A stretch of 64,000 bases of DNA from Exiguobacterium sp. Helios. GTDB taxonomy: Bacteria > Bacillota > Bacilli > Exiguobacteriales > Exiguobacteriaceae. This document shows positions 1 to 10,434 of this stretch, one piece after another (within the stretch, counting starts at the first letter, position 1; every line of letters begins with the position of its first letter). The position numbers and the translations under genes were made by a program. The notes beneath the pieces were generated by a model that made no database searches, had not been told where the DNA came from, and saw nothing but the letters and a program-made list of their open reading frames with translations. The stretch is taken from contig NZ_CP053557.1 in the NCBI RefSeq assembly GCF_014524545.1, forward strand, positions 124,001-188,000. The letters run 5' to 3'.

Positions 1-198
1 GATCACGGAATCGGCATTCCATCGGAAAATCACGATAAGATATTTGAACGGTTCTTCCGCGGTGACCACTCTCGCCATGGTACCGGAACCGGGCTCGCCA
101 TCGCCAAATCGATTGCCGATACACATCAAGCCGCTATCTTGGTTGAATCCACACCCGAAACCGGAACACGCTTCACGATTCTTTTTCCACTTTCTTAA
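1..198 (+). CDS. Sensor histidine kinase, C-terminal fragment
   Basis: The reading frame is open from the first base and stops with TAA at 196-198, giving the last 65 residues of a protein whose start lies outside the window. It shows the ATP-binding hallmarks of a HATPase_c domain: a G1 box (DHGIGIP), an F box (FERFFR) and a G2 box (GTGTGLAIAK), followed by the usual final beta strand. This is the kinase half of a two-component system; the response regulator is expected upstream, outside the window. The sensed signal cannot be inferred from this part. Confidence 0.9.
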   Translation, partial: DHGIGIPSENHDKIFERFFRGDHSRHGTGTGLAIAKSIADTHQAAILVESTPETGTRFTILFPLS

Positions 199-273
199 TG
201 ACCGTCAGCTAACTGTCAGATAACCCGGTTAAAGTAACAGTATGTTCTTATTACTTATCAAGGAGGTTATCTT

Positions 274-687
274 ATGTTAGGTGGCGTACCACTTCATCCC
301 CTGCTCGTTCATGCACCGATCGCTCTTTTACTGTTCGCAACACTCTTATTACTATTCAGTTTGAAATGGGTCCAGTTAAAATTATTTGTCCTCATCACTT
401 TATTTGCCGGCCTGTTGTCCGGCGTCGCAGCGTATTTATCCGGTGACGGAGCAGAAGAATATGCAGAAACCAACCTGAGCAGTGCAACACACGCTGCCAT
501 CTCGAATCATGAAAATTTCGCCTTGTTCAGTCTCGTTGCCTTTGGAATTGCCTTTGTTCTCCTGTTGCTCGGCTACCGTTCCAACAAAAAAACAATGCTT
601 ATGCTGAGCCTGATTGTTGCTGTTGTCGGAAGCGGTTTACTCGCTTATACCGGTCATCTCGGCGGACAGATGGTGTACGCCAAATAA
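274..687 (+). CDS. DUF2231 family integral membrane protein
   Basis: A 137-residue protein with four hydrophobic segments. The N-terminus GGVPLHPLLVHAPIALL matches the DUF2231 pattern, in which a conserved His-Pro-x-x-V-H lies at the start of the first helix. The family is sometimes proposed to bind heme or metal through these histidines, but no reaction is established. The start is fixed by AAGGAGGT at 260-267, seven bases before the ATG. It stands alone after the kinase fragment and ends in a strong terminator. Family call is good; function is unknown. Confidence 0.8.
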   Translation: MLGGVPLHPLLVHAPIALLLFATLLLLFSLKWVQLKLFVLITLFAGLLSGVAAYLSGDGAEEYAETNLSSATHAAISNHENFALFSLVAFGIAFVLLLLGYRSNKKTMLMLSLIVAVVGSGLLAYTGHLGGQMVYAK

Positions 688-733
688 AAAATCCCCTTTC
701 CTCCAAAAGATCCATGGAGAAAAGGGGATTTTT
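686..733. terminator. Bidirectional intrinsic terminator
   Basis: The arms AAAAATCCCCTTT and AAAGGGGATTTTT form an A/T-flanked hairpin between two convergent genes, so it can stop the DUF2231 gene on the plus strand and the DEAD-box helicase gene on the minus strand. Confidence 0.85.
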
Positions 734-739
734 ACTTAC

Positions 740-1972
740 TTATTTATGGTGATCACGGCCTGGACGACGGTTGCTCGAGCGGCGTGTGTTACCGCGACCT
801 TCCGCCGGTTTTTTCGTTCCTTTACTTTGATCGTGCTGTGCACGAATCATTTCATCCGAAAGTTCGACGACAATCGGCGTCACTTCGACACCCAGTTCGC
901 GTTCCATATCACGGAAACTGCGACCGTCACGTGGTGTGACGATTGAAATCGCTACGCCGTCGTTTCCGGCACGACCTGTCCGACCGATCCGGTGAACATA
1001 ACTTTCCGCATCGTCCGGTAAATCGTAGTTGAAGACGTGCGTGACACCAGTCACGTCAAGACCACGTGATGCAACGTCTGTCGCAATCAGGAATGGTGTT
1101 TTTCCTTGATAGAACTTCGCCATCGCCTTTTCACGTTTCCCTTGCGTCAAACCACCGTGCAATTCATCCGTCGGATACCCTTGCATCTGTAATTCTTCAT
1201 TCAGCTTGCTGACACGGCGTTGTGTCCGGCAGAAGATGATGGCGGCATAAGGACGCATCTCGTCAAGCATCGTCCGGAGTGTCGCCTGTTTCCGACGGTC
1301 CGTCGTCTCGACGACGAACTGTTCGATTGCATCGACCGTTACTTTTTCTGCCTCGACTTGGACTTCAATCGGATCACGCAAATACGTTTTCGCGAGTTGC
1401 TCGACTTTTTCCGGCATCGTCGCTGATAACATGACGAACTGACGATCAACTGGTGCTGCTGCAATGATATCTTCGATTTCCGGTAAGAATCCGATTTGCA
1501 GCATCTGATCCGCTTCATCTAAAACAAGCGTCTTCAATTCACTCAAATCAAGTGTTCCGCGACCAACGTGATCCAAAATCCGCCCCGGCGTCCCGATGAT
1601 GATTTGTGGCATGCGACCGAGACGTTGGATTTGTTTGAAGACATCCTGTCCACCGTATACAGCCAGCGCACGGATATCTTCCATGTTCCGGATTAACTTG
1701 TGTGTTTCATCTGCAATCTGACGTGCGAGTTCACGTGTCGGTGCGACGATCAACGCTTGGACCGTTTTGCTGTCTAAATCGATTTGTTCGAGAATCGGCA
1801 GAAGAAACGCCAGCGTCTTCCCTGTTCCGGTTTGTGCTTTTCCTATTAAATCACGACCGGCGAGCAAATGCGGAATCGCCTGCTCTTGAATCGGCGTTGG
1901 TTGTTTGATGCCTTGTTTTTGTAATTTCTTTACCCATTGTTCTTGAATGTGTAGTGCTTCAAATGTTGACAT
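740..1972 (-). CDS. DEAD-box ATP-dependent RNA helicase
   Basis: A 410-residue SF2 helicase with all core motifs: Q motif near residue 25 (TPIQEQAIP), motif I AQTGTGKT, PTRELA, TPGR, motif II DEAD, motif III SAT, and HRIGRTGRAG (motif VI). The C-terminus is a short Arg/Lys-rich tail of about 40 residues, typical of helicases that touch rRNA or mRNA non-specifically. It lacks the DbpA RNA-binding domain seen in the paralogue at 42679-44124. The start is set by AGGAGG just before the ATG. DnaA boxes lie directly upstream. Role in ribosome assembly or RNA decay is inference; I do not assign a Csh name. Confidence 0.92.
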   Translation of the reverse strand: MSTFEALHIQEQWVKKLQKQGIKQPTPIQEQAIPHLLAGRDLIGKAQTGTGKTLAFLLPILEQIDLDSKTVQALIVAPTRELARQIADETHKLIRNMEDIRALAVYGGQDVFKQIQRLGRMPQIIIGTPGRILDHVGRGTLDLSELKTLVLDEADQMLQIGFLPEIEDIIAAAPVDRQFVMLSATMPEKVEQLAKTYLRDPIEVQVEAEKVTVDAIEQFVVETTDRRKQATLRTMLDEMRPYAAIIFCRTQRRVSKLNEELQMQGYPTDELHGGLTQGKREKAMAKFYQGKTPFLIATDVASRGLDVTGVTHVFNYDLPDDAESYVHRIGRTGRAGNDGVAISIVTPRDGRSFRDMERELGVEVTPIVVELSDEMIRAQHDQSKGTKKPAEGRGNTRRSSNRRPGRDHHK

Positions 1973-1988
1973 AGTATCCTCCTAAAAA

Positions 1989-2048
1989 TTATCCACAGAA
2001 AAAAGCTGTGGATAACCTGCTTCGAATCGACAAAAACAGTTATCCACA
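1989..2048. promoter_or_regulatory. Cluster of three perfect DnaA boxes
   Basis: The 9-mer TTATCCACA occurs at 1989-1997 (plus), 2007-2015 (minus) and 2040-2048 (plus), all without mismatch. The first two form an inverted repeat with arms of 10 bases. Read on the minus strand this is also a hairpin followed by TTTTT, so it may double as the terminator of the DUF3817 gene. It lies in the 102-base gap between that gene and the helicase start. DnaA binding is inferred from the perfect consensus and clustering. Confidence 0.7.
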
Positions 2049-2074
2049 GCCGTGCTTTTTCTAGTATACACAAT

Positions 2075-2374
2075 TTACGCGTTTGTTGCTTCCTGTTTTA
2101 ACTTTCGATCGAGTACAAATGTCCCGAATGGAATGAACGAAGCGATAAAGGCGATCCCTGCTTTTACAAACGACCAACGGTATTTGAATTTAACAACAGC
2201 AAGCCATAGTGCATACATGACGAATAACACACCGTGCATGGCTCCGACGACTGAAACGGCTTCCGGAATATCTGCCATATACTTTAAGGGCATGGCAATC
2301 AACAGTAAGACTAAAAATGAAATACCTTCTAAAATCGCAATCAATCGAAATTGACCTAACGTAGTTCCTAACAT
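2075..2374 (-). CDS. DUF3817 family membrane protein
   Basis: A 99-residue protein with three hydrophobic segments. It has the DUF3817 layout: an N-terminal FRLIAILEGISFLVLL helix, a central GAMHGVLFVMYALW segment, and a helix before a short charged C-terminus. The family includes the helical region of some membrane fusions with permeases; no biochemical role is known. The start follows AAAAAGGAG in the usual position. It is transcribed in the same direction as the downstream DEAD-box gene, separated by the DnaA-box region. Confidence 0.8.
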   Translation of the reverse strand: MLGTTLGQFRLIAILEGISFLVLLLIAMPLKYMADIPEAVSVVGAMHGVLFVMYALWLAVVKFKYRWSFVKAGIAFIASFIPFGTFVLDRKLKQEATNA

Positions 2375-2451
2375 CCCGTCACTCCTTTTTCCTGGTTCCT
2401 GTCTTTAGTATACGGGACGCCCGTCAGTCTGTGACCTGTGTCACAGGATTG

Positions 2452-3417
2452 TCAGATTTCGAGTGGGCGGAGACGGGCTTCGATTTGCTCCCGTTGCGGT
2501 TCGAGAAATGGCGGCAGAGCTAATGTCTCACCGAGGGTTTCGACTGATTCATCCGTTGCAAATCCCGGTGTATCCGTCGATAATTCAAACAAAATATGAT
2601 TCGGTTCGCGGAAATAGAGCGCCTGGAAATAGTGACGGTCGACTTTCCCTGAGTTTGGCAGACGGTATTCTTTCAATCGTTTCACCCATAAGTCATACTC
2701 TTCACTGTTCGGTACACGGAACGCTACATGGTGGACGCCGCCACGGCCGAGCCGTTCCCGGTCGAGATCCGGGCGAGCTTCGAGATGAACTTCTGCCCCG
2801 ATTCCACCTTGTCCCGTCGAGTAGACGTCAATCTCCGCAAAATCACCGGCCAGCGATGGATAACTGCCGATTTTCTTAAAGCCAAGAACTTCGGTTAAGA
2901 CAAGAGCGGTCGGTTCCGGATCATTGACGGTCAGCGTCACGGCACCTAAGCCGACGATTGCATGTTCAGCCGGAATTTCATCGTGTTTCCACGGCACGCC
3001 TCCTGCAACACCTTGTTCCCCGTCTTCTGCGACAAGAATCAACCGGGTTCCTTCTTGATCACGAAACGCCAGCGTCTGACGCCCCGCCCGTTCGACAATC
3101 GAATCATGATCGACGCCTTGTTGCGTAAAGCGCTCTACCCAAAACTGAAGGGATGCTGTTGTTTTGACCCGGAGTGATGTCGACGAGATGCTTGACGCAC
3201 CGGGTACACCGGTCCCTAAATGGGGAATATCAAAAAAAGTCAGATCCGTTCCCGGATTCCCTTCTGCATCTCCATAAAACAGATGATACGATGTCGTATC
3301 GTCCTGATTGACCGTCTTTTTGATCAGACGCATCCCAAGAACCTGTGTATAGAATTGATAGTTCCGTTCCGCCATTCCCGTTAAAATCGATACGTGATGA
3401 ATACCAAGTAATTCCAT
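2452..3417 (-). CDS. VOC-family ring-cleaving dioxygenase (MhqO/MhqA type)
   Basis: A 321-residue protein of two glyoxalase/VOC modules, each holding paired beta-alpha-beta-beta-beta units. The N-terminus MELLGIHHVSILTG carries the first metal-ligand His; a later GGVHHVAF repeats it in the second module, and a Glu near FREPNHILFELS completes the site. Relatives open catechol- or hydroquinone-derived rings and protect against quinones. An ATG 69 bases further upstream is open, but AAAAGGACG sits just before 3417 and that ATG would overlap the promoter, so 3417 is chosen. A palindromic operator overlaps its promoter. Confidence 0.88.
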   Translation of the reverse strand: MELLGIHHVSILTGMAERNYQFYTQVLGMRLIKKTVNQDDTTSYHLFYGDAEGNPGTDLTFFDIPHLGTGVPGASSISSTSLRVKTTASLQFWVERFTQQGVDHDSIVERAGRQTLAFRDQEGTRLILVAEDGEQGVAGGVPWKHDEIPAEHAIVGLGAVTLTVNDPEPTALVLTEVLGFKKIGSYPSLAGDFAEIDVYSTGQGGIGAEVHLEARPDLDRERLGRGGVHHVAFRVPNSEEYDLWVKRLKEYRLPNSGKVDRHYFQALYFREPNHILFELSTDTPGFATDESVETLGETLALPPFLEPQREQIEARLRPLEI

Positions 3418-3457
3418 GTTTGCCACGTCCTTTTCTGAATGAATAGTTTGTACCGTC

Positions 3458-3490
3458 AGTATAGCGCATATATATCTTGAATTCAAGATA
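3458..3490 (-). promoter_or_regulatory. SigA-type promoter with MhqR-like palindromic operator
   Basis: On the minus strand TTGAAT (3486-3481) and TATACT (3463-3458) are 17 bases apart, a good vegetative promoter for the dioxygenase gene. The 18-base perfect palindrome TATCTTGAATTCAAGATA at 3473-3490 covers the -35 box. It closely resembles the MhqR operator of B. subtilis (ATCTcgaAtTCgAGAT core), so repression by a MarR-type quinone sensor is likely. The regulator is not obvious in this window. Confidence 0.75.
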
Positions 3491-3500
3491 TTAACTCATT

Positions 3501-3531
3501 AAAAAAATCGCCCTTTCGAAAAAGGACGATT
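3501..3531 (-). terminator. Intrinsic terminator of the cold-shock gene
   Basis: The arms AATCGCCCTTT and AAAGGACGATT form a hairpin with a mismatch, and the minus strand then runs into seven T residues (A run at 3501-3507). It lies just after the cold-shock gene stop. Confidence 0.75.
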
Positions 3532-3543
3532 GAAAAGTTAAGA

Positions 3544-3744
3544 TTAAAGTTTTACGACGTTAGCAGCTTGTGCTCCACGTGCGCCTTCAGTGATTTCGAA
3601 TTCAACTTCTTGACCTTCGTCAAGTGATTTGAAACCTTCACCAGTGATTGCTGAGAAATGTACGAATACGTCTTCTCCGCCTTCAACTTCGATGAAACCG
3701 AAACCTTTTTCTGCGTTAAACCATTTTACTTTACCTGTGTTCAT
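3544..3744 (-). CDS. Cold-shock protein, CspA/CspB family
   Basis: A 66-residue single cold-shock domain, the normal family length. Both RNA-binding motifs are present: RNP1 (KGFGFIEV) and RNP2 (VFVHFSAI), with aromatic residues for base stacking. These proteins bind single-stranded RNA and act as RNA chaperones, often with DEAD-box helicases such as those in this window. An in-frame start 42 bases upstream exists, but the family N-terminus [10 protein letters not shown] and GGAGG in the right place set the start at 3744. A long untranslated leader precedes it. Confidence 0.95.
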   Translation of the reverse strand: MNTGKVKWFNAEKGFGFIEVEGGEDVFVHFSAITGEGFKSLDEGQEVEFEITEGARGAQAANVVKL

Positions 3745-3893
3745 GGGAACAACCTCCAAAAATAAATTACTTAATACATATGCCACGCATATGAAAGAAA
3801 TTCATTATTGTCCCGAAATACATGGAGCGACGAAAAGATTGTTCGTGACGCAATGTGAATCAGTAGTGACAATAACAATATTAAGCTAACGTC
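3745..3893 (-). promoter_or_regulatory. Long 5' leader of the cold-shock gene
   Basis: With the promoter at 3894-3923 the transcript would start near 3887, leaving about 140 untranslated bases. Leaders of this length are typical of cold-inducible csp genes, where temperature-dependent folding controls translation. No reading frame or known aptamer is visible in it. Regulation by folding is inference. Confidence 0.5.
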
Positions 3894-3923
3894 AGTATAA
3901 AATGATTGCGCTTTAAAAGTCAA
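3894..3923 (-). promoter_or_regulatory. SigA-type promoter of the cold-shock gene
   Basis: On the minus strand TTGACT (3923-3918) and TATACT (3899-3894) are separated by 18 bases. Both hexamers are one mismatch from consensus. Confidence 0.7.
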
Positions 3924-3974
3924 GTTGTCTGACCAATAATTTACCAATTGATTCCACTTTTCGAACTAAAAAAA

Positions 3975-4002
3975 AGCAGATTCGGATTGCTCCGAACCTG
4001 CT
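3975..4002 (-). terminator. Intrinsic terminator of the M6 protease gene
   Basis: The arms AGCAGATTCGGA and TCCGAACCTGCT pair around TTGC with one mismatch. The minus strand then runs into a T tract of eight (A run at 3968-3975). Confidence 0.8.
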
Positions 4003-4010
4003 CCTTTTTC

Positions 4011-6395
4011 TTAACGGTGGATCCAGACTGCTCCAGCAGAGTTATCTTTCGCTTCACCGATGACTTGTACTTTAAGACCGTTGTTCGGGAGCAGTTTTCC
4101 TGCATCCGGAATCAATTGATCGATATACGATTTAGAATCATCAAACTTCGTTACGCCAGAAAGTCCTTTGTAATCGTAAAGACCACGTGATGGCGAGTCG
4201 ATGAGCCATGCTGGTGCTTTGTCGAAGCTGAAAGCCGCATCCGCGATTTGGTAACGTGTGCTTCCTGTGACGACTGGTTGTCCTTTGAGTGTTCCAACGA
4301 TTGCTTTTGGATGTGAATCGACGACACCGAGGAATCCTTCACCCGGGTGAACGCCAACCCAGTTGTCTGTGAAGCTGCTATCGGCATGCCAAACGACGAG
4401 ACCCGTGTTGTATTTCACGCCACGTGCATGCTCAAGTGCTTTATCTGAGCCTGCATAGTTCCGCCATTCGAGGTAGTATGCGTTGTCCGCATAGCTGAAA
4501 CCATCTGAAGCCACGAAACCGTCCAATTTAAATTTCGGAGTACCTTCTGCATCGTCTTCAAAGACGACTTTTCCGTCGACTGTCAATTTTGCGTTATCAA
4601 GCGCAAAACCATCGAGGGCAAGACCGGCATCCCCTGTGTAGTCGAACGTCAATGTAACCTTTTTACCGGCAAATTCGCTGAGGTCATATGATTTGTCGAC
4701 CCATGCACCTTTTGAAGATTCAGCGCGTTGATCGCCGTCCGTATCCTCGTCACCGATGACATCGATTACTTTTGATACGCCGCCAGCTGTTGCTGTGACT
4801 TTCAAGAAGTCATAATCGAATTCAACATCGAAGTATGCTTTGTAGTCAAACTTCGCAGATGTCGCAGCCGTCAAATCAAACTCTGGTGATGTCATTGACG
4901 TGTGGAGATCATTTCCTTTTGTGCTGTAGTAATACTTTTTACCGAAAGCTGGAGCGATTCCTTTAACCGGCTTTTTCGGTAAGTTAACTTTGATAATTCC
5001 AGGATTTTTTGATTTCGTGACACTTTGATCGAGGTACGAAGCCGTTCCCGCTTTTGAAAGTGAATCGAAATCAACGTTCTGGATGTTCGCCCAGTTTCCG
5101 CCCATGACGTTCTGGAAGAACTCTTTATTTTGTGGTGAGAAGCTTGTCGGTTCTGCTCCGGCAATTTTACCGTTCCAGCTACCGCCACTCATGATCGACC
5201 ATGAAGCAACCGGCTCACCTTGACCTGTATACTGTGTATCGTACTCATCCGGAAGTCCAAGATCGTGTCCGAATTCGTGAGCGAAGACGCCGACTGCACC
5301 GTCTTCCGGTTGAACCGTATAATCGAAGGCTGCCATCTTGCCGCCCCAGTTTGTAGAATTTGAAGTTGTATTCGCAACAGGATAAACTCCATCGAGTGTC
5401 CAACGGTGCGACCAGATTGCGTCGTCGCCGAGCGTTCCGCCGCCTGCTTCTTGTCCTGTTCCGGCATGAAGAATCATCAGGTGATCGACGAGACCGTCCG
5501 GCTCATTCTGGTTGCCGTCACCATCTAAATCGTACTGATCAAATTGATCATACTCTGCAAGGTTAATGCCGGATTTTACCGCTGCATTCAATGAATCTTT
5601 AACAAGACCGCGTGGTCCTTTTGCGCCCGGAAGGTTATCATTGCCGCCTTTCGGATTGTCTGAACCATAATCTTTTGCCGTACCCGGTACTGTTAACCAG
5701 TTCGATACTTTCCCATCGACTGAGTAGCTGCCACCGGATTGTTCTTCATAATATTGTTTGAACGTCTTGACCTTATCGCCGTTGAACAGCTCGAATTCTT
5801 TATCTCCGAACATCAAGTCTTGATAATGTTTTTGGTTAAAGTCCTTCGAATACATGTATCCCGGTTCTTGGACGACATTGTTATGCTTAAAGTCGCTGTA
5901 TTCGACAAGTAAGACGAGTACTTTGTCTGTCCGGGTAGCACCGTTGTAAGCTGCTTGTTTGGCTTTATCGACTTTGACAAACCCATCTTTTTTACCTTTT
6001 TTGTAGTTATTGTGATTTTTAGCGAGTTGTTTCGCCAGTTGATCTTTTTGTTTCGTCAAGAAATCCTTTGTTTTTTGATCAAATTTCGCTTCTTTTTCCG
6101 TCTCATGATCATGATCGGCTTCCGGTTTCCCGTTCGCCTTTTTATCAAGATACTTTTGAACGGCTTTTTGTTTTTCTGCTGCAGATGCAGCTTTTGAGAC
6201 GACCCCACGTTTTTCAAGCACTTTCAATAGACGTTCCTGATCAACCGTGTTTAAATCCATCGGTGCACCGGCTACTGCTTTTTCAGCAGCTTCAACAGAT
6301 TTTACCTTCCCACCAGGTAAAACTGGACCAACGGCAAATGCGGCTGCCGTGATTCCGGATAAGACGGCTAAGCTAAGCTGTTTCTTTTTTCCCAC
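4011..6395 (-). CDS. Secreted immune inhibitor A-type metalloprotease (peptidase M6)
   Basis: A 794-residue exported zinc protease. Residues 1-36 form a signal peptide (KKK, hydrophobic core, cleavage after VEA). A charged propeptide rich in Lys/Glu follows to about residue 130. The catalytic domain has HEFGH at 373-377, the zinc motif, and an acidic [11 protein letters not shown] stretch near 291 that looks calcium-binding. The C-terminal half contains VEG/MAM-like beta domains typical of InhA. Homologues degrade host antimicrobial peptides and matrix proteins; in an environmental bacterium it more likely feeds on protein. AGGGGGT precedes the ATG. It is monocistronic. Confidence 0.93.
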   Translation of the reverse strand: MGKKKQLSLAVLSGITAAAFAVGPVLPGGKVKSVEAAEKAVAGAPMDLNTVDQERLLKVLEKRGVVSKAASAAEKQKAVQKYLDKKANGKPEADHDHETEKEAKFDQKTKDFLTKQKDQLAKQLAKNHNNYKKGKKDGFVKVDKAKQAAYNGATRTDKVLVLLVEYSDFKHNNVVQEPGYMYSKDFNQKHYQDLMFGDKEFELFNGDKVKTFKQYYEEQSGGSYSVDGKVSNWLTVPGTAKDYGSDNPKGGNDNLPGAKGPRGLVKDSLNAAVKSGINLAEYDQFDQYDLDGDGNQNEPDGLVDHLMILHAGTGQEAGGGTLGDDAIWSHRWTLDGVYPVANTTSNSTNWGGKMAAFDYTVQPEDGAVGVFAHEFGHDLGLPDEYDTQYTGQGEPVASWSIMSGGSWNGKIAGAEPTSFSPQNKEFFQNVMGGNWANIQNVDFDSLSKAGTASYLDQSVTKSKNPGIIKVNLPKKPVKGIAPAFGKKYYYSTKGNDLHTSMTSPEFDLTAATSAKFDYKAYFDVEFDYDFLKVTATAGGVSKVIDVIGDEDTDGDQRAESSKGAWVDKSYDLSEFAGKKVTLTFDYTGDAGLALDGFALDNAKLTVDGKVVFEDDAEGTPKFKLDGFVASDGFSYADNAYYLEWRNYAGSDKALEHARGVKYNTGLVVWHADSSFTDNWVGVHPGEGFLGVVDSHPKAIVGTLKGQPVVTGSTRYQIADAAFSFDKAPAWLIDSPSRGLYDYKGLSGVTKFDDSKSYIDQLIPDAGKLLPNNGLKVQVIGEAKDNSAGAVWIHR

Positions 6396-6676
6396 GTGAA
6401 CTGACCCCCTATGTAGTAGTGAAAAGCATGACCGAGATAACTTTTCTGAATATTCAAATCATATATTGTTTTAGTTGCTTAATCAATTACTTTTAGAACA
6501 ATTAGTACTTTGTAACTATACCTATTTTTGGAATTTAGTTCATTTTTACGGAAATTGACCGATATTAATAATAAACCGTTCATCAATCGTTCCCCTCATT
6601 TTTTAAAAGAGAACAGATTGTCGGTTACGTATCGCGATACGCTACATACATGACTTAATTCAAAAGGAGGCAACTC
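6396..6676. promoter_or_regulatory. Divergent AT-rich control region with a perfect palindrome
   Basis: This 281-base gap separates the divergent M6 protease and HD-GYP genes. The half near the protease is very AT-rich with phased A/T tracts. On the other side, CGTATCGCGATACG at 6628-6641 is a perfect 14-base palindrome, 36 bases before the HD-GYP start, placed as an operator would be. I do not recognise the cognate regulator. No reading frame is visible. Confidence 0.45.
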
Positions 6677-8170
6677 ATGACACCTCTCCAAAAATTCGAA
6701 CGACAACTTTTGAAGAATTACTTGATTGGATCCTTTGTCGCTGTGTTCGGTGTCGGCTGTCTATTTATTTTCGAAACGTTGACATTCGATGCACGAGAAC
6801 GTGTAATTTTGCTGACAATCATGTTTCTCTCTGTTGTTTTAATGTTTAGCTTCGAATATACGATCTATCGAAAACATATGCGTCCGCTCTATCAATTCTT
6901 TCAGACATCGACTCCGAGCCAAGCACAACTTACTGCTGCTTTTCGGACGACTCACCGTTTTCCGTTACTGACCATTAAACGTATTCTCGGACCTCATTTC
7001 CTTGGATTATCGATTCCGTCTTCTTCCTTAACGGCACTCGCCATTCATTTCAACTGGCTCGAAATGCCGTATTATCTGATCGGTCTTGCTTGCTTTGGTG
7101 CCATTCTCGTTGCCATCTTGCATGCTTTAATCGAATTTTTCTTAACGTATCGTGTCACGGAATCCATGTTGGCAGAATTAACGGTTCAATCGCAACAATA
7201 TGGTCATGGTGAGCTTATCTTGACCAAAAAGGACTTCATCAGCCTCCGGCAAAAAATGTTAATCAGTACACTGATCATTGGTGTCTTCCCGATTTTATTG
7301 TTCGTTCTCGCTTCTGCCGTCCAGTTGACAGAGAACGAGAGCCTGCGCTCCTACTGGAGTTGGTCGACCTTAATCTTAATCGTCATCCTTTGTCTTGCGA
7401 CATTTTGCAGTTTGCTTCTATATGAAAATATTCAAAAACCGATCCTGGCTTTGCAAGAAGGAGTTGCCCAGATTGAATCGGGTCAGTTGAACACGATCAA
7501 CAATCCTTTTTCCGATGAATTCTCTCAATTAGTCGGCGGCTTCAACTTGATGGTCGAAGGTATCCAAGGCCGCGATCAGGAAAACGAACAGTTGCTCGAC
7601 AGTTTGTTTACCTTGTTTGCTGCGACACTTGATGCCCGGGATCCGTATACCGCCGGACACTCATTACGCGTCGCGGAATATTCGGTTGAGATTGCCCGCG
7701 CTGCCGGCTTGACCGATGATTCAGTCGAGCTGTTGCGTAAATCCGCCCTTTTACATGACATTGGAAAAATCGGAATCCGGGATGATGTGTTATTGAAGGA
7801 AGGACGCTTGACCGATGACGAGTTCGACAAAATCAAACAACACCCCGTCATCGGCGTGCATATTTTATCGCAAGTTCATCTCCCGGAGAAGTTACAACCG
7901 ATTCTTCCCGGGGTAAAGTACCATCACGAGCGTTACGATGGGAAAGGTTATCCAGAAGGTTTGGCGGGAGAATCGATTCCTGTCTTCGGACGGATCATGG
8001 CGATTGCTGATGCCTATGACGCGATGACATCCGATCGCCCTTACCGGAAAGGAATGCCCGTTGCAAAAGCACTCGCCATTTTGGAAGAAGGCAGCGGGAC
8101 ACAATGGGATGCTTCCTTTACACAACTGTTTCTTGATTTGAAGAGACCTCCTGTTATCAGCGCCTCTTGA
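6677..8170 (+). CDS. Membrane-bound HD-GYP domain signalling phosphodiesterase
   Basis: A 497-residue protein. Residues 1-250 hold about six hydrophobic segments; 251-300 look like a HAMP linker (NIQKPILALQEGVAQIESGQ). From about 310 comes an HD-GYP domain with the metal residues HD at 360-361 in LLHDIGKIGI and the diagnostic GYP at 424-426 in DGKGYP, then DAYDAMTSDRPYR. HD-GYP enzymes hydrolyse cyclic di-GMP or related dinucleotides, so this is a membrane sensor lowering such a signal. AAAGGAGG precedes the ATG. A small GyrI-like gene follows after 21 bases, probably in the same operon. Confidence 0.92.
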   Translation: MTPLQKFERQLLKNYLIGSFVAVFGVGCLFIFETLTFDARERVILLTIMFLSVVLMFSFEYTIYRKHMRPLYQFFQTSTPSQAQLTAAFRTTHRFPLLTIKRILGPHFLGLSIPSSSLTALAIHFNWLEMPYYLIGLACFGAILVAILHALIEFFLTYRVTESMLAELTVQSQQYGHGELILTKKDFISLRQKMLISTLIIGVFPILLFVLASAVQLTENESLRSYWSWSTLILIVILCLATFCSLLLYENIQKPILALQEGVAQIESGQLNTINNPFSDEFSQLVGGFNLMVEGIQGRDQENEQLLDSLFTLFAATLDARDPYTAGHSLRVAEYSVEIARAAGLTDDSVELLRKSALLHDIGKIGIRDDVLLKEGRLTDDEFDKIKQHPVIGVHILSQVHLPEKLQPILPGVKYHHERYDGKGYPEGLAGESIPVFGRIMAIADAYDAMTSDRPYRKGMPVAKALAILEEGSGTQWDASFTQLFLDLKRPPVISAS

Positions 8171-8191
8171 TTTTCATGAAAGGAGTTTCTT

Positions 8192-8623
8192 ATGCACCCT
8201 AAAATTGTCGATCGTCACGAATTATATGTTGTCGGACTTGGTTTGACATGCGAAGAAAATGAATTACATGCACTTATGCCGGAACTGTGGCGTGAATTTT
8301 CACGACGCTCGCATGAAATTCCCGCTGAACCGGGAAGTTATCCACTTGATTTGTCACTTGGACAACGCGGGACAAAACATATGCAGTGTATCGGTCTTCC
8401 GGTAGAATCGCTTGAGCATATTCCTAAAGGGATGAAAGGACATCACATTCCTCCGGCCCGTTATATTTTTTGGAAACATGAAGGGTCTGACATTGAGATT
8501 TGGAAATCGTTTGAGAAGATGCAGCGCTTTGCGCAGAAGCATGGTATTACACTGGATCCGCTGAATTTTAAAATTGACGAGACACGTGACAATACACATC
8601 ATCTCTATCAACGTATCCTTTAA
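8192..8623 (+). CDS. GyrI-like / AraC effector-binding domain protein
   Basis: A 143-residue single-domain protein of the GyrI-like small-molecule-binding fold (also called bacterial transcription activator effector-binding domain). The pattern fits: an N-terminal beta strand VDRHELYVVGLG, a helix with LWREF, and a C-terminal strand before a helix. It has no DNA-binding domain, so it may bind hydrophobic ligands or act as a stand-alone cyclopropanoid hydrolase or gyrase-inhibitor relative. AAAGGAG precedes the ATG. It follows the HD-GYP gene and ends in a terminator, suggesting a two-gene unit. Confidence 0.75.
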   Translation: MHPKIVDRHELYVVGLGLTCEENELHALMPELWREFSRRSHEIPAEPGSYPLDLSLGQRGTKHMQCIGLPVESLEHIPKGMKGHHIPPARYIFWKHEGSDIEIWKSFEKMQRFAQKHGITLDPLNFKIDETRDNTHHLYQRIL

Positions 8624-8650
8624 AACCGCTATCTTAAGCGGTTTTTTTAT
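8624..8650 (+). terminator. Intrinsic terminator after the GyrI-like gene
   Basis: AAACCGCT and AGCGGTTT pair around a short loop and are followed by seven T residues. Confidence 0.85.
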
Positions 8651-8767
8651 GTTCTCTTAACTTTTTTTATGTCACTTAACTATTCAGTCAGGGTATTAAG
8701 TACTATATTCAGAAAATTCTAATTAATACGAACGCCTTATTCTCGCTTTTCCTTTTCTTTGGCATAG

Positions 8768-10336
<1,569 letters not shown>

Positions 10337-10361
10337 GAAAACTTCCTCCCAAGGATTTTCG

Positions 10362-10397
10362 ACCTCCTGAGTCCATGACTCGGGAGGTTTTTTTTAC
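10362..10397. terminator. Intrinsic terminator after the M4 protease gene
   Basis: ACCTCCTGAGT and ACTCGGGAGGT pair around CCATG with one mismatch and are followed by a T tract. The next gene is convergent and reads toward it. Confidence 0.85.
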
Positions 10398-10434
10398 GAA
10401 AAAAAACGATCTGTCAAAGACAGACCGTTCCGGT

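Noticed and set aside
1989-2048. Possible chromosomal origin at the DnaA boxes
   Set aside because: No dnaA, dnaN, rnpA or rpmH genes nearby and no AT-rich unwinding region; a secondary cluster is more likely.
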